Assembly (NCBI RefSeq): GCF_004210375.1
Contig: NC_134825.1
Coordinates: 6,014,001 to 6,078,000 of the forward strand
Origin: Tachypleus tridentatus
Lineage: Eukaryota > Arthropoda > Merostomata > Xiphosura > Limulidae
DNA: 64,000 nt
Direction: 5' to 3'
Shown: positions 39,172 through 53,159 of the stretch, in pieces
How the letters are laid out: every line of letters begins with the position of its first letter
Position numbering within the stretch: the first letter of the stretch is position 1
Position numbers and translations under genes: made by a program
The notes under the pieces: generated by a model
What the model was told of the DNA's origin: nothing
Database searches by the model: none
What the model saw: the letters and a program-made list of their open reading frames with translations, nothing else

Positions 39172-39940
39172 TTAGGTTGTCTAGATATAAATGTCGTTTT
39201 TGAACTGCGCAGTTTGGTAAAGTATAAACCAGTGTTGTAAAACATGCTGTAATCAAAGTAAGCATCATTTGCTTCAACACACTTTTACCAACATGTAACG
39301 ATGCTGCTTATATCCCTGCTGTAGCAATCAGAATTTCTATGGTCAATGAACTCCCTGAAAGTTTCTTATACAGCTGTCTGGTTTTGAAAGTGTTTATTGT
39401 TTAAAACGTTGTCAAAGTGCTTGAAATAATAAAAATCTGTAGGGAAAAGGTCTGGGGAATAAGGTGGATGAGGCAGAATCTCAATTCCCAATTCGTTCAA
39501 TTTTTGGAGCGTCATCCTTGACAGGTCTGATAATGCCGATTTTGTCGATCTTCGGTCAGCTCATGCAGAACCCATTTATCCAACTTTTTCGTCTTTCCGT
39601 TCGAACTCAAGTGGTTGGCAATAATTGATTTGCTTGTGCCGAACATTTCTGCAAGCTCACGTACTGTTGTGTGAGGGCCTGTCTCAACTGCTTCCCTTAA
39701 TGTGTTTCATCTAAAGATGGTTTCCTCCCACGACCTTCGTGGTCGTAGAGAAAAATTAGACGAAAGTCCATGCTGCCTTGGGGGATGTGAAATTTACTCT
39801 GAGTAAAGTTGAAACGGCAGACAATTAAAACATCTTGTAAGCGAGAAACATTGAATTAAACAAACCAATGATAAGTTACTCAATATTCGGCTCCTAAATG
39901 TCATCGTGAGAATTCCGACATTTGTTGTTGGACAACCAGT
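39172..39940 (-). mobile_element. Mariner transposon, internally deleted
   Basis: Terminal inverted repeats TTAGGTTGTCTAGATATAAA and (complement of right end) ACTGGTTGTCCAACAACAAA share GGTTGTC and AAATGTCG. TA dinucleotides flank it at 39170-39171 and 39941-39942. The minus strand encodes EGRGRKPSLDET, ELAEMFGTSKSIIANHL and TKKLDKWVLHELTEDR, then jumps to KLNELGIEILPHPPYSPDLF and TDFYYFKH. A full mariner is about 1.3 kb; this copy is 769 bp and lacks most of the catalytic middle. Confidence 0.88.
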
Positions 39941-40393
39941 TACAAAATATTACACAATTTATTGACGGCAAATAGTACCAATTGTAGGACATTTTAAAAT
40001 TCCTTTCCACTAAATAGTTCCAGATGCAGGATAGAGAAAAACGATATTCCAAGATAGTGTCATTACAAAAAACAGTGCCAACTGGAACATTTAAGAACAT
40101 TATCTTGCGTAAGATCGCACTGTTTGGAGGTTATTTTAAAATTCCTTTTCAGTAACTAATACAAAATGCAAAACACAATATCTTTGTAAACATAATGGTA
40201 GTTTGATTAATTAATAATCTTTCCTTGCACCAAAGAGAACAAACGATAGAAGAATAAGAATCCTCTTATACAAAATAGTGTCAATGGTATGACGAAACAA
40301 AACCACCTTGTACCAGATGAAGACAGTTACAGAAGATGACAGTTACTCTTGTTTTGTGCACCAAATAGGCCGGATCTAACTTCCTTTTCGTTA

Positions 40394-40672
40394 GGCCCAA
40401 CATTGCCAGGTCGTTAGGTCGCCAGGCTCGTATTCCGAGGGTCGCGGGTTCAAATCCCCCTTACCCCAAACATGCTCGCCCTTTCAGCCGTGGGGAGGTT
40501 ATAAAGTGTGGATCAATCCCACTATTCGTTGATAAAAGAGTAGTTCAAGAGTTAGCGGTGGGTGTTGATGACTACTTGCCTTTTCTCTAGTCTCACATTG
40601 TTCAATTAGAGACGGTTTGTGCAGATAGTCCTCGTGTAGCTTTGCGCGAAATTCAAGCAACAAACAAACTTG
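40394..40672 (+). mobile_element. tRNA-derived SINE, near full length
   Basis: Head GGCCCAACATTGCCAGGTCG; B box GCGGGTTCAAATCCCC; body TCCCACTATTCGTTGATAAA; end TTGCGCGAAATTCAAGCAAC. It is inserted in the decayed 42-bp repeat region. Confidence 0.9.
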
Positions 40673-41049
40673 CACCAAAAAGAGCCACGTACAGGATGTG
40701 ACATCAGTTCCTTTTACCAAAGAGAACAAATTACATCACGTAATCAATTTCCATTGAATAAAATAGTGCTAGTTGCAAGATATAAAAGTCTTTTTGTCCT
40801 AAATTGTGTCAATTACTGGACATAATAAAATTTTATTATGTTAAATATACAATTAGTTGACACAATAGTCTATTGTTTGAAACAATAATAGATTAACCGC
40901 TTGGTGCTGTATTGATTTACATATGAACCGAACGGACTGAACTTAATAAACAAACTGGAACAGTTCATTTACGAAGTATGTAGGTAACAGTTTTAGTTGG
41001 TTTTAAAAAGGCAATAAATTATTATTTGATGTTTACAGTTAATCTCTAA

Positions 41050-41225
41050 CGTAAAATATTGTGCATAGAGTAGATAATCTGTAACATGTGAAATATAGTG
41101 CATAGAGCAGATAATCTGTAACATGTGAAATATAGTGCATAGAGCAGATAATCTGTAACATGTAAAATATAGTGCATAGAGTAGATAATCTGTAACATGT
41201 AAAATATAGTGCATAGAGTACAGAA
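41050..41225 (-). repeat. 37-bp minisatellite, inverted relative of the one at 56643
   Basis: About four to five units of AGTGCATAGAGTAGATAATC plus TGTAACATGTAAAATAT. The unit and the left flank are the reverse complement of the array and right flank at 56643-56910. Confidence 0.93.
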
Positions 41226-41879
41226 GATAATTTTAATTATTAATTCTGATATCAGCCAACTCTTTATCTTCAGTATCAGACTAATGCTAACCTTCTTTTT
41301 AAACGTTAACCCGGAAACCCTCCATCAGTCTATAATCTAAAAGAACTTCTAGACACAAAGTTAGTGTTGAAATAGGTTCCTGGTTTCCAGCTGTACTCCG
41401 GCGAATCATAAAATAAGCCTTTAGAAATACACAGGTTTCTAGCTATACTTAGCAGTCACAAGACGTGACTTACGATATTTTATGGCCTGAAATATACAAC
41501 GTGATAAAATAATTTCTCGTGAGGTGTATAAATGTTATAATCACTTGACAACTTTTTCTGAATGTTCGATAACTTTTAAGGAACGTAACTCCCTCTTTTG
41601 GTCCATTAAAGCTTTCAGACCTGCTATTCCTGCTCTGTCTATGGTTCCACTAGAACAATGTCTCTCACTATGCGCACAATATCCAATTATCCTATATATT
41701 ATTTATGTCACTTACCTTATTGTTTAATGGAACAATACTTTTTTCTGAAATCATTAACGCATATTTTCATTGAAAATACTAAACATTTAACATTATTGTT
41801 ATCAAACACTTACTACATATATTTACTGAGCACTTCGTAATATTTTATTGTAAAGGTACAAGTTTCGATGTAATATGTT
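41226..41879. other. Intergenic sequence, no feature seen
   Basis: No exon, tRNA or mobile element recognised. Confidence 0.5.
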
Positions 41880-44800
41880 ATCTTACAAGACGTTACACTG
41901 AAACACTCAACGCTATTTCTGAAATACTTAAATACTTAAACCTATTTTTACTGAAACACCCCATACGGTGTTCATTGAAATACGTAACACTATTTCATTC
42001 AGACACTTAACACTCCTTTTGTTGAAATACGTAACACTATTTCATTCAGACACTTAACACTCCTTTTGGTGAAATACGTAACACTATTTCAATCAGACAC
42101 TTAACACTCCTTCTGGTGAAATACGTAACGCTATTTTATTCAAACACTTAACGCTCCTTTTGGTGAAATACGTAACACTATTTTATTCAGATACTTAACG
42201 CTCCTTTTGGTGAAATACTGAACACTATTTTATTCAAACACTTAACCCTCCTTTTGGTGAAATACGTAACACTATTTTATTCAAACACTAAACGCTCATT
42301 TTGGTGAAATACGTAACACTATTTTATTCAGATACTTAACGCTCCTTTTGGATACTGAACACTATTTTATTAAAACACTTAACGCTCCTTTTGGTGAAAT
42401 ACTAAACACTATTTTATTCAAACACTTAACCCTTCTTTTGGTGAAATACGTAACACTATTTTATTCAGATACTTAACGCTCCTTTTGGTGAAATACTGAA
42501 CACTATTTTATTCAAACACTTAACCCTCCTTTTGGTGAAATACGTAACACTATTTTATTCAAACACTAAACGCTCATTTTGGTGAAACACGTAACACTAT
42601 TTTATTCAGATACTTAACGCTCCTTTTGGTGAAATACGTAACACTATTTTATTCAAACACTTAACCCTCCTTTGGTGAAATACGTAACACTATTTTATTC
42701 AAACACTAAACGCTCATTTTGGTGAAACACGTAACACTATTTTATTCAGATACTTAACGCTCCTTTTGGTGAAATACGTAACACTATTTTATTCAAACAC
42801 TTAACCCTCCTTTTGGTGAAATACGTAACACTATTTTATTCAAACACTAAACGCTCATTTTGGTGAAATACGTAACACTATTTTATTCAGATACTTAACG
42901 CTCCTTTTGGTGAAATACTGAACACTATTTTATTCAAACACTTAACACTCCTTTTGATGAAATACTGAACACTATTTTATTCAAACACTTAACACTCCTT
43001 TTGGTGAAATACTGAACACTATTTTATTCAAACACTTAACGCTCCTTTTGGTGAAATACGTAACACTATTTTATTCAAACACTTAACCCTTCTTTTGGTG
43101 AAATACGTAACACTATTTTATTCAAACACTTAACGCTCCTTTTGGTGAAATACTGAACACTATTTTATTCAAACACTTAACGCTCCTTTTGGTGAAATAC
43201 TGAACACTATTTTATTCAAACACTAAACACTCCTTTTGGTAAAATACGTAACACTATTTTATTCAAACACTTAACACTCCTTTTGGTGAAATACTAAACA
43301 CTATTTTATTCAAACACTTAACCCTTCTTTTGGTGAAATACGTAACACTATTTTATTCAGATACTTAACGCTCCTTTTGGTGAAATACTGAACACTATTT
43401 TATTCAAACACTTAACCCTCCTTTTGGTGAAATACGTAACACTATTTTATTCAAACACTAAACGCTCATTTTGGTGAAACACGTAACACTATTTTATTCA
43501 GATACTTAACGCTCCTTTTGGTGAAATACGTAACACTATTTTATTCAAACACTTAACCCTCCTTTTGGTGAAATACGTAACACTATTTTATTCAAACACT
43601 AAACGCTCATTTTGGTGAAACACGTAACACTATTTTATTCAGATACTTAACGCTCCTTTTGGTGAAATACGTAACACTATTTTATTCAAACACTTAACCC
43701 TCCTTTTGGTGAAATACGTAACACTATTTTATTCAAACACTAAACGCTCATTTTGGTGAAATACGTAACACTATTTTATTCAGATACTTAACGCTCCTTT
43801 TGGTGAAATACTGAACACTATTTTATTCAAACACTTAACACTCCTTTTGATGAAATACTGAACACTATTTTATTCAAACACTTAACACTCCTTTTGGTGA
43901 AATACTGAACACTATTTTATTCAAACACTTAACGCTCCTTTTGGTGAAATACGTAACACTATTTTATTCAAACACTTAACCCTTCTTTTGGTGAAATACG
44001 TAACACTATTTTATTCAAACACTTAACGCTCCTTTTGGTGAAATACTGAACACTATTTTATTCAAACACTTAACGCTCCTTTTGGTGAAATACTGAACAC
44101 TATTTTATTCAAACACTAAACACTCCTTTTGGTAAAATACGTAACACTATTTTATTCAAACACTTAACACTCCTTTTGGTGAAATACTGAACACTATTTT
44201 ATTCAAACACTTAACACTCCTTTTGGTGAAATACGTAACACTATTTTATTCAAACACTTAACCCTCCTTTTGGTGAAATACGTAACACTATTTTATTCAA
44301 ACACTTAACCCTCCTTTTGGTGAAATACGTAACACTATTTTATTCAAACACTAAACGCTCCTTTTGGTGAAATACGTAACACTATTTTATTCAGATACTT
44401 AACGCTCCTTTTGGTGAAATACTGAACACTATTTTATTCAAACACTTAACACTCGTTTTGGTGAGATACTGAACACTATTTTATTCAAACACTTAACACT
44501 CCTTTTGGTGAAATACTGAACACTATTTCAATCAGACACTTAACACTCCTTCTGGTGAAATACGTAACGCTATTTTATTCAAACACTTAACGCTCCTTTT
44601 GGTGAAATACGTAACACTATTTTATTCAGATACTTAACGCTCCTTTTGGTGAAATACTGAACACTATTTTATTCAAACACTTAACCCTCCTTTTGGTGAA
44701 ATACGTAACACTATTTTATTCAAACACTAAACGCTCATTTTGGTGAAATACGTAACACTATTTTATTCAGATACTTAACGCTCCTTTTGGATACTGAACA

Positions 44801-47800
44801 CTATTTTATTCAAACACTTAACGCTCCTTTTGGGGAAATACTAAACACTATTTTATTCAAACACTTAACCCTTCTTTTGGTGAAATACGTAACACTATTT
44901 TATTCAGATACTTAACGCTCCTTTTGGTGAAATACTGAACACTATTTTATTCAGATACTTAACGCTCCTTTTGGATACTGAACACTATTTTATTCAAACA
45001 CTTAACCCTCCTTTTGGTGAAATACGTAACACTATTTTATTCAAACACTAAACGCTCATTTTGGTGAAATACGTAACACTATTTTATTCAGATACTTAAC
45101 GCTCCTTTTGGTGAAATACTGAACACTATTTTATTCAAACACTTAACACTCCTTTTGGTGAAATACGTAACACTATTTTATTCAAACACTTAACCCTCCT
45201 TTTGGTGAAATACTGAACACTATTTTATTCAAACACTTAACACTCCTTTTGGTGAAATACGTAACACTATTTTATTCAGATACTTAACGCTCCTTTTGGT
45301 GAAATACTGAACACTATTTTATTCAAACACTTAACACTCCTTTTGGTGAAATACGTAACACTATTTTATTCAAACACTTAACCCTCCTTTTGGTGAAATA
45401 CTGAACACTATTTTATTCAAACACTTAACACTCCTTTTGGTGAAATACTGAACACTATTTTATTCAAACACTTAACGCTCCTTTTGGTGAAATACGTAAC
45501 ACTATTTTATTCAAACACTTAACCCTTCTTTTGGTGAAATACGTAACACTATTTTATTCAAACACTTAACGCTCCTTTTGGTGAAATACTGAACACTATT
45601 TTATTCAAACACTTAACGCTCCTTTTGGTGAAATACTGAACACTATTTTATTCAAACACTTAACACTCCTTTTGGTGAAATACGTAACACTATTTTATTC
45701 AAACACTTAACCCTCCTTTTGGTGAAATACGTAACACTATTTTATTCAAACACTTAACCCTCCTTTTGGTGAAATACGTAACACTATTTTATTCAAACAC
45801 TAAACGCTCCTTTTGGTGAAATACGTAACACTATTTTATTCAGATACTTAACGCTCCTTTTGGTGAAATACTGAACACTATTTTATTCAAACACTTAACA
45901 CTCGTTTTGGTGAGATACTGAACACTATTTTATTCAAACACTTAACACTCCTTTTGGTGAAATACTGAACACTATTTCAATCAGACACTTAACACTCCTT
46001 CTGGTGAAATACGTAACGCTATTTTATTCAAACACTTAACGCTCCTTTTGGTGAAATACGTAACACTATTTTATTCAGATACTTAACGCTCCTTTTGATG
46101 AAATACTGAACACTATTTTATTCAAACACTTAACCCTCCTTTTGGTGAAATACGTAACACTATTTTATTCAAACACTAAACGCTCATTTTGGTGAAATAC
46201 GTAACACTATTTTATTCAGATACTTAACGCTCCTTTTGGATACTGAACACTATTTTATTCAAACACTTAACGCTCCTTTTGGTGAAATACTAAACACTAT
46301 TTTATTCAAACACTTAACCCTTCTTTTGGTGAAATACGTAACACTATTTTATTCAGATACTTAACGCTCCTTTTGGTGAAATACTGAACACTATTTTATT
46401 CAAACACTTAACCCTCCTTTTGGTGAAATACGTAACACTATTTTATTCAAACACTAAACGCTCATTTTGGTGAAATACGTAACACTATTTTATTCAGATA
46501 CTTAACGCTCCTTTTGGATACTGAACACTATTTTATTCAAACACTTAACCCTCCTTTTGGTGAAATACGTAACACTATTTTATTCAAACACTAAACGCTC
46601 ATTTTGGTGAAATACGTAACACTATTTTATTCAGATACTTAACGCTCCTTTTGGTGAAATACTGAACATTATTTTATTCAAACACTTAACACTCCTTTTG
46701 GTGAAATACGTAACACTATTTTATTCAAACACTTAACCCTCCTTTTGGTGAAATACGTAACACTATTTTATTCAAACACTAAACGCTCCTTTTGGTGAAA
46801 TACGTAACACTATTTTATTCAGATACTTAACGCTCCTTTTGGTGAAATACTGAACACTATTTTATTCAAACACTTAACACTCGTTTTGGTGAGATACTGA
46901 ACACTATTTTATTCAAACACTTAACACTACTTTTGGTGAAATACTGAACACTATTTTATTCAAACACTTAACACTCCTTTTGGTGAAATACTGAACACTA
47001 TTTCAATCAGACACTTAACACTCCTTCTGGTGAAATACGTAACGCTATTTTATTCAAACACTTAACCCTCCTTTTGGTGAAATACGTAACACTATTTTAT
47101 TCAAACACTAAACGCTCATTTTGGTGAAATACATAACACTATTTTATTCAGATACTTAACGCTCCTTTTGGTGAAATACTGAACACTATTTTATTCAAAC
47201 ACTTAACACTCCTTTTGGTGAAATACGTAACACTATTTTATTCAAACACTTAACCCTTCTTTTGGTGAAATACTGAACACAATTTTATTCAAACACTTAA
47301 CCCTCCTTTTGGTGAAATACGTAACACTATTTTATTCAAACACTTAACGCTCCTTTTGGTGAAATACTGAACACTATTTTATTCAAACACTTAACACTCC
47401 TTTTGGTGAAATACTGAACACTATTTTATTCAAACACTTAACGCTTCTTTTGGTGAAATACGTAACACTATTTTATTCAAACACTTAACCCTTCTTTTGG
47501 TGAAATACGTAACACTATTTTATTCAAACACTTAACGCTCCTTTTGGTGAAATACTGAACACTATTTTATTCAAACACTTAACACTCCTTTTGGTGAAAT
47601 ACTGAACACTATTTTATTCAAACACTTAACACTCCTTTTGGTAAAATACGTAACACTATTTTATTCAAACACTTAACACTCCTTTTGGTGAAATACTGAA
47701 CACTATTTTATTCAAACACTTAACACTCCTTTTGGTGAAATACGTAACACTATTTTATTCAAACACTTAACCCTCCTTTTGGTGAAATACGTAACACTAT

Positions 47801-49735
47801 TTTATTCAAACACTAAACGCTCCTTTTGGTGAAATACGTAACACTATTTTATTCAGATACTTAACGCTCCTTTTGGTGAAATACTGAACACTATTTTATT
47901 CAAACACTTAACACTCCTTTTGGTGAAATACGTAACACTATTTTATTCAAACACTTAACCCTCCTTTTGGTGAAATACGTAACACTATTTTATTCAAACA
48001 CTAAACGCTCCTTTTGGTGAAATACGTAACACTATTTTATTCAGATACTTAACGCTCCTTTTGGTGAAATACTGAACACTATTTTATTCAAACACTTAAC
48101 ACTCGTTTTGGTGAGATACTGAACACTATTTTATTCAAACACTTAACACTACTTTTGGTGAAATACGTAACACTATTTTATTCAAACACTTAACACTCCT
48201 TTTGGTGAAATACGTAACACTATTTTATTCAAACACTTAACGCTCCTTTTGGTGAAATACTGAACACTATTTTATTCAAACACTTAACGCTTCTTTTGGT
48301 GAAATACGTAACACTATTTTATTCAAACACTTAACACTCCTTTTGGTGAAATACTGAACACTATTTTATTCAAACACTTAACATTCCTTTTGGTGAAATA
48401 CGTAACACTATTTTATTCAAACACTTGACACTCGTTTTGGTGAAATACTGAACACTATTTTATTCAAACACTTAACACTCCTTTTGGTGAAATACTGAAC
48501 ACTATTTTATTCAAACACTTAACACTCCTTTTGGTGAATCACTGAACACTATTTTATTCAAACACTTAACACTCCTTTTGGTGAAATACGTAACGCTATT
48601 TTATTCAAACACTTAACGCTCCTTTTGGTGAAATACTGAACACTATTTTATGCAAACACTTAACCCTCCTTTTGGTGAAATACGTAACACTATTTTATTC
48701 AAACACTTAACGCTCCTTTTGGTGAAATACTGAACACTATTTTATGCAAACACTTAACCCTCCTTTTGGTGAAATACGTAACACTATTTTATTCAAACAC
48801 TAAACGCTCCTTTTGGTGAAATACGTAACACTATTTTATTCAGATACTTAACGCTCCTTTTGGTGAAATACTGAACACTATTTTATTCAAACACTTAACA
48901 TTCGTTTTGGTGAAATACTGAACACTATTTTATTGAAACACTTAACACTACTTTTGGTGAAATACTGAACACTATTTTATTCAAACACTTAACACTCCTT
49001 TTGGTGAAATACTGAACACTATTTTATTGAAACACTTAACACTCCTTATGGTGAAATACGTAACACTATTTTATTCAAACACTTAACACTCCTTTTGGTG
49101 AAATACGTAACACTATTTTATTCAAACACTTAACGCTCCTTTTGGTGAAATACTGAACACTATTTTGTTCAAACACTTAACGCTCCTTTTGGTGAAATAT
49201 TGAACACTATTTTATTCAAACACTTAACGCTCCTTTTGGTGAAATACTGAACACTATTTTATTCAAACACCTAACGCTCCTTTTGGTGAAATACGTAACA
49301 CTATTTTATTCAAACACTTAACACTTCTTTTGGTGAAATACTGAACACTATTTTATTCAAACACTTAACACTCCTTCTGGTAAAATACTGAACACTATTT
49401 TATTCAAACACTTAACACTTCTTTTGGTGAAATACTGAACACTATTTTATTCAAACACTTAACACTCCTTTTGGTGAAATACGTAACACTATTTTATTCA
49501 AACACTTAACGCTCCTTTTGGTGAAATACTGAACACTATTTTATTCAAACACCTAACGCTCCTTTTGGTGAAATACGTAACACTATTTTATTCAAACACT
49601 TAACACTCCTTTTGGTGAAATACGTAACACTATTTTATTCAAACACTTAACGCTCCTTTTGGTGAAATACTGAACACTATTTTGTTCAAACACTTAACGC
49701 TCCTTTTGGTGAAATACTGAACACTGTTTTACCAT
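41880..49735. repeat. Large 47-bp satellite array, about 165 copies, with higher-order structure
   Basis: The unit is CACTTAACGCTCCTTTTGGT, GAAATACGTAACACTATTTT and ATTCAAA. Variants include ACTGAACAC, CAGATACTTAACGC, CTCATTTTGG and a 9-bp deletion (TTTTGGATACTG). Blocks recur: TTTTGATGAAATACTGAAC at 42953 and 43845 (about 0.89 kb apart), and CTCGTTTTGGTGAGATACTG near 44452, 45901, 46880 and 48112. Units at the left edge (41880-41965) are more diverged. No open frame or gene was found in it. Confidence 0.97.
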
Positions 49736-50203
49736 CGTTAACATGAGTCCGTCTATATTATGTTTCTAAAGGGTCAATTGAAGTTAAGAATGTTTCTGAC
49801 AGTTATGAATTATTTTAACACTGTATATTAGTTTGATAGTTTTACATGCACAACATGGAAACAGAATGTAATAATTATGTAAAGTACACACAGTGCGATG
49901 TGATAGTAATTTTAACTATTCAGTTACCTTTAGTTGTTGTTGGATAAGTCATGATAGGGGTGTCTGCTGAACCCTCATTTAAAACTAGGTTTATAAAGAA
50001 ATTCGGAGATAACCTGCTACTCAAAACAAAGTGGCATTAAACTAGTTTGTGTCCTAGTTTAATTTGTCGGATTTGAGATAACACATTGTGTTAGTCCAAA
50101 CCCTGCGGTGAAAGATTGTGTTTTATATAACTGAATGGTAACCATGGTTTTCTTTAACTAGAGAAACAACCTACCTCTCTTTAGCTTTATTTTTTATTCG
50201 CAG
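49736..50203. other. Intergenic sequence, no feature seen
   Basis: A short stretch near 49935-49990 (GGTGTCTGCTGAACCCTCAT) may be a trace of a second-family SINE; the rest is unremarkable. Confidence 0.4.
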
Positions 50204-50518
50204 TTGAAATATGTAGCGTCACTCTCCGCACGAGGGCCACACGCAACTGCCGTGTGGAAGCCAACCCGGATATCGCGTGTTTCCTCTCTTTTACGAGATG
50301 GGTCAGTCGGCCGCCTGGTTTCGAGAGAGTCGATTGGCTTTAATATTACCCACCCAAAGTGTACCACTTGCTTGTCCCAAAAGTATTTTGAAAAAAAAAA
50401 AAAAATGTTTTCGATCTTTTCACGTGCTTACTTTATTTTCTGTTTTAATATATTCATAAATGACGCGGGAATGTTTTTTTTTTCTAAACTAACAATTTCT
50501 TCTTCGTTGATTTAAGAT
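50204..50518 (+). CDS. Candidate exon, unrecognised product
   Basis: A good acceptor (TTTTTATTCGCAG) is followed by an open frame to a stop near 50515: LKYVASLSARGPHATAVWKP, TRISRVSSLLRDGSVGRLVS and more. The first 150 bases are rich in CpG and more GC-rich than anything nearby. The acceptor phase would fit the donor at 32745, so an alternative SLC6 last exon is possible, but the DWGP motif is absent. A run of 14 or so A at about 50391 breaks the coding look. I do not recognise it. Confidence 0.25.
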
Positions 50519-52600
50519 GCAAAGTGTTACGAACAGTTACGTCTATCAACTTCAAGCACGTGTTCCAGTGAGCTAGGACGCGACAAACCAAACATTCGTA
50601 GGAAATGAAGTTTCCAAACAGGTTAGAGATTTCGTTATACATTCATTTCATCTTTACTATTTTTATATGCTTTATAATACCATGATTATTGTGGAAGATT
50701 GCTCTGGATTTAGCAAGAGATTCCGACAGCAGAAGTAACTCTCTATCGTCATAGAAATCACTGGTTTATATGATTTCTTGTTAGGTGTTGAACTTCATTA
50801 GATCATTTCTTATGTATCAAATTATGTTAAAGTGCTGGATTTTCTTTATTAAATTTCTCGTACAGTTATATATAAAACAAAGTTTTCAGACAGTATAAAT
50901 AACAGTTACAATTCTACCTTACTATTCCTTATTCGTACTTTAATCCCTGCTATAAAGTGACAGCATGAAACCACGTAATTCACCAGTTTTCGTTGTATTT
51001 TGTTTTCATGTGAAATAATCATTTACAATACCTAATCATAAACCTTTAACTCCACGAATTTCACCTGCATGACGTAGATCTGTATAATCTACACGTATAG
51101 ATCTAATGAACTCTAGCTCAGTATAATCTGTGTGAGATCTGAACTCAATCTGTGTGCCATATGAACTTCAGTTTAAAATAATCTGTCTGACCTATAATTT
51201 ACCGCAGTAAATCTGGTATAAAAATTACCAACAGTTTTAATTCAATTTCTTGTCTGCTATACAATATGATATTGCTGCAAGTGAAGATATGACATATGCA
51301 CTTCTGTTAAATGACGCAACAAGGCATCCTTATTCTATCTAGTGTATAATGTGGACAACAAATTAGAAAATGGACTGCAGAGATCCACCCTTTCTTTGAG
51401 ACTGGTGAACATACAGAATATTAACAAACACTGCCTTTAAGGTTGAGTTGTTACACGGTTATAAGTGATAGTTTTATCTTCTTTGTGTTAACAAACATTC
51501 ATAGACTTGCAGACGTACACAAACAATTAATTACGCCTGAGCAACTTGAGATGTTTTGGGATTACGGACGATAACATCGCGAAAAGCGAGTGTATCTAAC
51601 AACTGACGAAACAATACATTCTAATATATGTAAGTGCTTTGTTTTTAATCAGTGATACTTATAACTGGCTGTCTTTCAGGCTTGATCTAAGTGGACAGCT
51701 TGTTTTGATCGGAAGTTAATAACTGATAGTACGTAATACTTGGTTGTGTGGTACAAAATAGGGTACGAATAGCTGTAAAATATTAATCCATATCTTTCAG
51801 ACACTCTCTGGTGAGTAATACCAAATAATTCTAAACGTGCAAGGATTTATTATTTTAAGTCAAATCGCTTTGGGATTTCGAGAAAAATGTTTTTTTTAGT
51901 GGTTTCTTTGCGTCAATCGAAAGAAGTCGATCGAAGGATAAGAAGATAAAGACAGATGACGCAGTGATTCTTCACAGAATAAACATCCGTAAAGACAGAC
52001 AGCCAGTAAGAAAAATAAACCATAAAACTACCACACTCCAGTGAAAATAAACCATAAAACTACCACACTCCAGTCAACCCATTGAATGGGTCGAAACGGT
52101 GTTTGTGAATCAAACTAACATATCAGGTTCTCATAATTAATATTCAAACATACAAATCAAATATTAGTTTCGCAGAAGCAGAGAAGCCGAATACATTGAC
52201 GTCAGCTTATTATGGGAACATCAAACCATTTGTAAGTGCGGATTTACCTGCAAAGAAACATGAACCCTCTGTATTTATAAATTCAATATTAATCCGTCAA
52301 CTATTTCTTATCGTTTCAATTATATTAATTTACTATTTAAATTACCGATTTAAAATTTTATAATGGTTTGTGTACGCTGCATCTGCTAAGCTGCTGGTGA
52401 CGTCACCCTCTTGCTCAGTATTTGTTCCATTTAATTAACTTTGTATTTGTAATACCAGGAAAATAACTCTCTTGTTCGTTTTACGAGTCTGACTGACAAA
52501 TACGAGTATTCTGAGTCTGCCTGAAGGAGGTCATAGTTAACTATTTAATGTTGATGACATTATCGAAGATCAAAATGACAATCGGTACAATATTTGTACA
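50519..52600. other. Intergenic sequence, one small duplication
   Basis: AAATAAACCATAAAACTACC plus ACACTCCAGT occurs twice at 52012-52076. Otherwise no feature. Confidence 0.5.
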
Positions 52601-52601
52601 T

Positions 52602-52710
52602 CTTTAGGCTGTTCTAGTGTGTCACACCTTTAGGCTGTTCTAGTGTGTCACACCTTTAGGCTGTTCTAGTGTGTCACACCTTTAGGCTATTCTAGTGTGT
52701 CACACCTTTG
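52602..52710. repeat. 26-bp tandem repeat, about 4 copies
   Basis: The unit is CTTTAGGCTGTTCTAGTGTG plus TCACAC. The core GTTCTAGTGTGTCA is shared with the array at 53160. Confidence 0.92.
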
Positions 52711-53159
52711 ATGAAGTTCCATTTTATACTTCTTGTTGGTTTTTTTTCAAAGCACGGCTTAACGACAGCATTTGAACACTCAACACTTTTATAATTTCGA
52801 ATGATTTAACAAACCGTAAAATGAATGTAAGCAACACGAGAGGGCGCACTATGTAGCAGTAAGTTATGATTCAGAACGAGTAATAATAATCATGACATGT
52901 AGACAGCTAGGCTCTTGTGAAGAAGATTAAACATTTGTCTGAGCATCAGATAATTGGTTAATCTTGTTTAATTGAAATGTTTAATATTATGTTATTCGAA
53001 AGTCATATGTATTTGTTGAATATTTTAAAGGTACCAATATCGACACTCAGACCTCTCTCAGCTACTGGACGTTTCGTTTATTTTCAATCTTCATGAGAGA
53101 GATCATGGCCGATAACCCTGTGGTAACATAATTCAAAATAACGATGGCCATAAGTAACG

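Noticed and set aside
41880..49735. CRISPR array or telomere
   Set aside because: The units are continuous without unique spacers, the host is a eukaryote, and the unit is not a telomeric motif.
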